DNA of 17,614 nucleotides, taken from QZKY01 sp964488675. Lineage in GTDB: Bacteria > Pseudomonadota > Gammaproteobacteria > Burkholderiales > Burkholderiaceae_D. Numbering within the stretch: the first letter of the stretch is position 1; each line of letters opens with the position of its first letter. The notes below the pieces were generated by a model, which had not been told where the DNA came from, searched no databases, and saw only the letters and a program-made list of their open reading frames with translations. Location of the stretch: contig CAZAWA010000042.1 of the NCBI GenBank assembly GCA_964488675.1, positions 1-17,614 on the forward strand. Direction: 5' to 3'. A program made the position numbers and the translations under genes. Shown here in pieces: positions 14,391 through 17,614 of the stretch.

Positions 14391-15647
14391 GAGCCAGAAG
14401 CAGATCGCCGCAACGGCTGTTGGCGGCAGCGCCCAGAAGAAAAGCCTCAAGGGGTTGATTGCCTGCTCGTCAAAGCCGATGCCGAGAATCGCAAACGCTG
14501 CCGGATTGGGCGCATTGGCGATCACCGTCAGGCCACCGCCCGTGACCGCGCCGGCCACCAGCGCGTACTTGGCCGTATCGCTGATGCCGTCGAATAGCGA
14601 CCCCAGGTAGGTCAGCGCGGCGTTGTCGGTAATAGCGGTCAGTGCCGTGGAGCCGAAAAATAGCGCATCGGCATTCAGTCCGGCCAGGAGCGGCTGCAGC
14701 CACCATTTCTGCAGCCCGCCCAGCACAACCAGCCCAGCCAGGAAGAACGCAACCAGCAGGCCCTCGCGCAGCAGCAAGGGATCCTGATGGCGCGGATACG
14801 CCTCGGTGTAGCCGAGAAAAAACAGAAACAGCCCCATGAAGATGACCGGGTGGTGGCTGAACAGGACGACGCCCAGCAGGAACAACAGGTGTACAGCCAC
14901 AACCGTCAGCGGGGTGCGCTCGGTGGCAGGCATTGTGGTCTGGGAAGGCAGTGCGACGAGCGCTTTGCGAAACAGCAGCGTCACAGCAACGGCATTCACC
15001 AGCACGGCGATGGCCGCCTTCCAGCCGAAGTGGTACATCATGTAGGCGGTGTCCCAGTTCCACTTGGCCGCCACCATTAGCACCGGTGGCGCGGCATACG
15101 GCGTCAGCACGCCGCCTATCGACACATTAACCAGCAATACAGCCAGCGTCGCATATTTCAGCCGCTGTGATATGCCCTGCAGAAAGTAGCGGTCGCGCAA
15201 CATCAGCGCTGCCAGCGCCATCGCCGCCGGTTCAGTGATGAACGATCCGAGCAGCGGAATCAGCGCCAGCACCAGCAGATAGAATGCGACCGGTTCCGGC
15301 AGCGGCACCAATTTCACTGCGCGGCTCACCACTTGCCCCGCGAGATAAAGAACCGGCCGCGTACCCGCAATCACCAGAATGACGAAAACGAACAGCGGTT
15401 CGGTGAAATTCTGCTGTTCGACATAGGCAATCGCCTCCTTCGGACCGGACAAGGCAGCCAGCGCCAGTACCAGCACCAGCGCCCAGAAGCCGAACACGAT
15501 TTCGATTTCCCCCAGCAAATGCCACACGCCCGCATGACGCGGGTTGACGCGCGCGAGATGTTCAAAGTGCTTGGTGGCGAAGGTATGCAGCACGGCCAGC
15601 AGGAAGATCGTGGCGCTGACATATTCGATCAGGTGGGGAGTGGCCAT
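14385..15647 (-). CDS. Putative Na+/H+ antiporter, PF07399-type
   Basis: A 420-residue inner membrane protein with about ten to twelve hydrophobic segments, matching the putative Na+/H+ antiporter family PF07399 of the ion transporter superfamily. Two related motifs mark the two halves: SFITEPAAMALAALML with E139, and TAITDNAALTYLGSL with D341 and N342. Both lie where this superfamily binds its ion. GGVLTPYAAPPVLMV and GGGLTVIANAPNPA are the accompanying glycine- and proline-rich stretches. The start at 15647 has no Shine-Dalgarno and a TATGAT box six bases upstream. The gene is divergent from pabB and upstream of dnaB. Family membership is clear; transported ions are inferred only from the family name. 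Confidence 0.82.
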   Translation of the reverse strand: MATPHLIEYVSATIFLLAVLHTFATKHFEHLARVNPRHAGVWHLLGEIEIVFGFWALVLVLALAALSGPKEAIAYVEQQNFTEPLFVFVILVIAGTRPVLYLAGQVVSRAVKLVPLPEPVAFYLLVLALIPLLGSFITEPAAMALAALMLRDRYFLQGISQRLKYATLAVLLVNVSIGGVLTPYAAPPVLMVAAKWNWDTAYMMYHFGWKAAIAVLVNAVAVTLLFRKALVALPSQTTMPATERTPLTVVAVHLLFLLGVVLFSHHPVIFMGLFLFFLGYTEAYPRHQDPLLLREGLLVAFFLAGLVVLGGLQKWWLQPLLAGLNADALFFGSTALTAITDNAALTYLGSLFDGISDTAKYALVAGAVTGGGLTVIANAPNPAAFAILGIGFDEQAINPLRLFFWALPPTAVAAICFWLI

Positions 15648-15653
15648 GGCGTG

Positions 15654-15659
15654 ATCATA
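15654..15659 (-). promoter_or_regulatory. Possible -10 box for the antiporter gene
   Basis: TATGAT (five of six matches) on the minus strand ends six bases before the ATG, which would place the transcript start on the A of the start codon. No good -35 is visible at 16-18 bases. The nearest AGGA is about 19 bases from the start codon, too far for normal initiation. Confidence 0.4.
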
Positions 15660-15767
15660 GCGCGTTCCTTGTCTGATGGGCGCTTTCCAGATTTGTCAGT
15701 TGATTTCCATCCTGTCGCTGAAGTGTGGAACAATCATAATTTCGCGTATGGCGGCAAAATCCGTGCG

Positions 15768-15776
15768 TGCTATATT
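15768..15776 (+). promoter_or_regulatory. Extended -10 promoter for the pabB-pabC gene
   Basis: TGCTATATT fits an extended -10 element (TGn plus TATATT). Transcription would start near 15783, leaving a leader of about 23 bases. The -35 region is weak, which an extended -10 can tolerate. The remainder of the 158-base gap to the antiporter gene shows nothing else I can name. Confidence 0.45.
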
Positions 15777-15805
15777 CTGCGCTTTCGCAATAACCGTTTC
15801 GATGC

Positions 15806-17614
15806 ATGAGTCATTGTTTCGCCCTGCTGGATGATTCAACTGCCAGCGATGCCCAGCCGCGCTCACGGCTGTACACCGGCTTCGTCGGTGAACTGTCTTG
15901 CGCGAATGCTTCTGAACTGCCTGCTTTGCTGAAGCAGATGCAGCAAGCCTTACGAGACGGACGACATGTAGTTGGGCTGTTTTCCTACGAACTGGGCGCT
16001 GATTTGACCGGCATCGGGCATGCAGCCAGCAACTGGCCACTGGCGCAGGTGCTGCTGTTCGAGCGATGCGAGAAGCGCTCGGCGGAGAAAGTCGGTCGCT
16101 GGCTGGATGATCAGGTTGCAGCAAACGAAACGCCAGCTGGCATTGCAAACCTGCGATCGAATGTGACCGAGCAGGAATTTGCCGCAGCGATTGAAAAAAT
16201 CCATGCTTACATCGAAGCGGGCGACACCTACCAGGTCAACTACACCTACCGCCTGGGATTCGATGCGTTTGGTGCGCCGCTTGCGCTCTATCGCCGCCTG
16301 CGCGCACGCCAGCCGGTGCCCTATGGCGCGCTGGTGTCGCTGCCGGATGGGCGGGCGGTGCTGTCCCTGTCGCCGGAACTGTTTTTACGGCACGAAAATG
16401 GCGAACTGACTGCCAGGCCGATGAAGGGCACCGCAGCGGCCAGCGGCGATGCGGCCGTGGACGCAAAGCGGGCGGAGTTGCTCGCCGCTGACGAAAAGAA
16501 TCGCGCCGAAAACCTGATGATTGTGGATTTGCTGCGCAACGATCTGGGGCGCGTGGCCAAATTGGGCTCGGTGCGCGTGCCGACGCTGCATGAAGTCACA
16601 CGGTACGGCGGCGTGCTGCAGATGACCTCGACCATTTGTGCGCAACTGCGCCAGGATGCGTCACTGGCAGACATCTTCCGCGCAGTCTATCCCTGCGGCT
16701 CCATTACCGGCGCGCCCAAAAAGCGCACGATGCAAATCATCAGCGAGGTCGAGCCAGATGCGCGCGGCTTGTACACCGGTGCGATTGGCTGGTTTGACGC
16801 GCCGTCAGACGGCGCTTCCGTCGGCAACTTCTGCCTGTCGGTGCCGATTCGCACGCTGGCATTGCAAGCGCCGGATGACAGCGGTTTGCAAAATGGGGTG
16901 CGCCAGGGCGAGATGGGCGTGGGCGCCGGCATCGTTTTCGACAGCCGCGCCGCCGAGGAATATGCGGAGTGCCAGTTGAAGGCGCGCTTTCTCTCCGGCT
17001 TGCCGCAGGAATTCGAGCTGTTCGAGACCATGCGGGTAACGCGCAAGGGCTGCGCCTTGCTGGCGCGGCACTTGCAGCGCATGCGTGCATCGGCGCGGTA
17101 TTTCGGTTTGGCGTTCGACGAACAGGCGATACGCGCTGTGGTGGGGCAGGCGTGTGCGGCATTGCCGGCCGGCGAGCACCGCCTGCGGCTGGCCATTGGC
17201 AACAGCGGTGCTGACGGGATTGCCATCCAGACCGCGCCGTTGCAGAAGCTGGATGAGCCGGTGCGCCTGCTGCTGGCAGTTGAGCCGATGCAGTCGGATG
17301 CTCTGTTCCTGCGCCACAAGACGACAGTGCGCCAGCGCTACGATGACGCCTGGCGCGAGGCCGAAAACCAGGGCGCGTTCGATATGCTGTTCTGCAACCA
17401 GCGCGGCGAATTGACTGAGGGCGGGCGCAGCAGCGTGTTCGTGAAGCTCGGCGGACGCTGGTTTACGCCGCCGCTGGAGTCCGGTGTGCTGCCCGGCGTG
17501 ATGCGCGCCGTGCTGCTGGACGATCCGGTTTGGGCGGCAAGCGAACGGAGGCTGACGCTGGCGGACCTGCGCGCCGCAGAGGAAATCGTGGTTTGCAATG
17601 CGCTGCGGGGGGTA
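15806..17614 (+). CDS. pabB: Aminodeoxychorismate synthase component I fused to aminodeoxychorismate lyase (PabB-PabC), 3' end missing
   Basis: The fusion makes p-aminobenzoate for folate: PabB aminates chorismate and the PabC part releases pyruvate. The frame is open for 603 codons to the window edge. An in-frame TAA at 15791 and no other start codon fix the ATG at 15806. The PabB part (about 1-405) has the PMKGTAA motif with K207, where anthranilate synthases lack Lys, plus EKNRAENLMIVDLLRNDLG and YPCGSITGAPK. The PabC part (from about 413) is a class IV PLP enzyme: FELFETMRV, LARHLQRM, K505 in LRHKTT as the PLP lysine, ELTEGGRSSVF and SGVLPGVMR. Ammonia would come from a separate PabA. The Shine-Dalgarno is weak. 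Confidence 0.93.
   Translation, partial: MSHCFALLDDSTASDAQPRSRLYTGFVGELSCANASELPALLKQMQQALRDGRHVVGLFSYELGADLTGIGHAASNWPLAQVLLFERCEKRSAEKVGRWLDDQVAANETPAGIANLRSNVTEQEFAAAIEKIHAYIEAGDTYQVNYTYRLGFDAFGAPLALYRRLRARQPVPYGALVSLPDGRAVLSLSPELFLRHENGELTARPMKGTAAASGDAAVDAKRAELLAADEKNRAENLMIVDLLRNDLGRVAKLGSVRVPTLHEVTRYGGVLQMTSTICAQLRQDASLADIFRAVYPCGSITGAPKKRTMQIISEVEPDARGLYTGAIGWFDAPSDGASVGNFCLSVPIRTLALQAPDDSGLQNGVRQGEMGVGAGIVFDSRAAEEYAECQLKARFLSGLPQEFELFETMRVTRKGCALLARHLQRMRASARYFGLAFDEQAIRAVVGQACAALPAGEHRLRLAIGNSGADGIAIQTAPLQKLDEPVRLLLAVEPMQSDALFLRHKTTVRQRYDDAWREAENQGAFDMLFCNQRGELTEGGRSSVFVKLGGRWFTPPLESGVLPGVMRAVLLDDPVWAASERRLTLADLRAAEEIVVCNALRGV

Noticed and set aside
16687..17319. 210-codon minus-strand open frame opposite pabB-pabC
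   Set aside because: Antisense to conserved PabB and PabC motifs, with composition of a shadow frame.
1..17614. Mobile element, prophage, CRISPR array, defence or toxin-antitoxin system
   Set aside because: No transposase, integrase, direct-repeat array, target-site duplication or known defence domain was seen; nearly all sequence is accounted for by housekeeping and transport genes.

Overview
The window reads as ordinary chromosome of a betaproteobacterium, most likely Burkholderiales and possibly an Oxalobacteraceae-like lineage. That placement is inferred from gene order (amgK-murU divergent from lptD-surA-pdxA-rsmA; dnaB followed by a DUF47 gene and pit), protein families and moderately high GC; no rRNA gene is present to confirm it. 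Fourteen complete protein genes and two genes cut by the window edges fill almost all of the sequence. I see no mobile element, prophage, CRISPR array, tRNA or rRNA.

Layout. 1-365: 3' end of pntB and a strong terminator. 379-2144 (minus): amgK-murU, the peptidoglycan recycling shortcut that turns MurNAc into UDP-MurNAc. 2242-7910 (plus): lptD, surA, pdxA and rsmA, covering LPS export, outer membrane protein folding, pyridoxal phosphate synthesis and 16S rRNA dimethylation. 7907-8875 (minus): a NhaR-like LysR regulator, tail to tail with rsmA. 8981-10042 (plus): a short ribosome hibernation (S30AE) protein and a YccA/Bax-inhibitor-1 membrane protein, apparently one operon. 10110-11126 (plus): a DUF475/TerC-superfamily membrane protein. 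11150-14248 (minus): dnaB, a DUF47 (PhoU-like) protein and a Pit phosphate transporter, in that transcription order. 14385-15647 (minus): a putative Na+/H+ antiporter of the PF07399 type. 15806-17614 (plus): a PabB-PabC fusion for p-aminobenzoate synthesis, cut by the right edge.

How it fits together. The left half is an envelope block: LptD needs SurA to fold, and the divergent amgK-murU pair feeds cell wall precursors from the same short control region. The middle holds a regulator and two stress-type proteins whose joint role is not established. The right half combines replication, phosphate uptake, ion exchange and folate synthesis without an obvious common theme.

No clearly new system is visible. 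The best leads are regulatory or concern poorly characterised families: a hairpin holding the pdxA ribosome binding site, abutting divergent -10 boxes between amgK and lptD, two neighbouring genes (dnaB and the antiporter) that look leaderless, the NhaR-like/S30AE/YccA neighbourhood, and the DUF475 transporter-like protein. Promoter and terminator calls were made by eye and are weaker than the gene calls.
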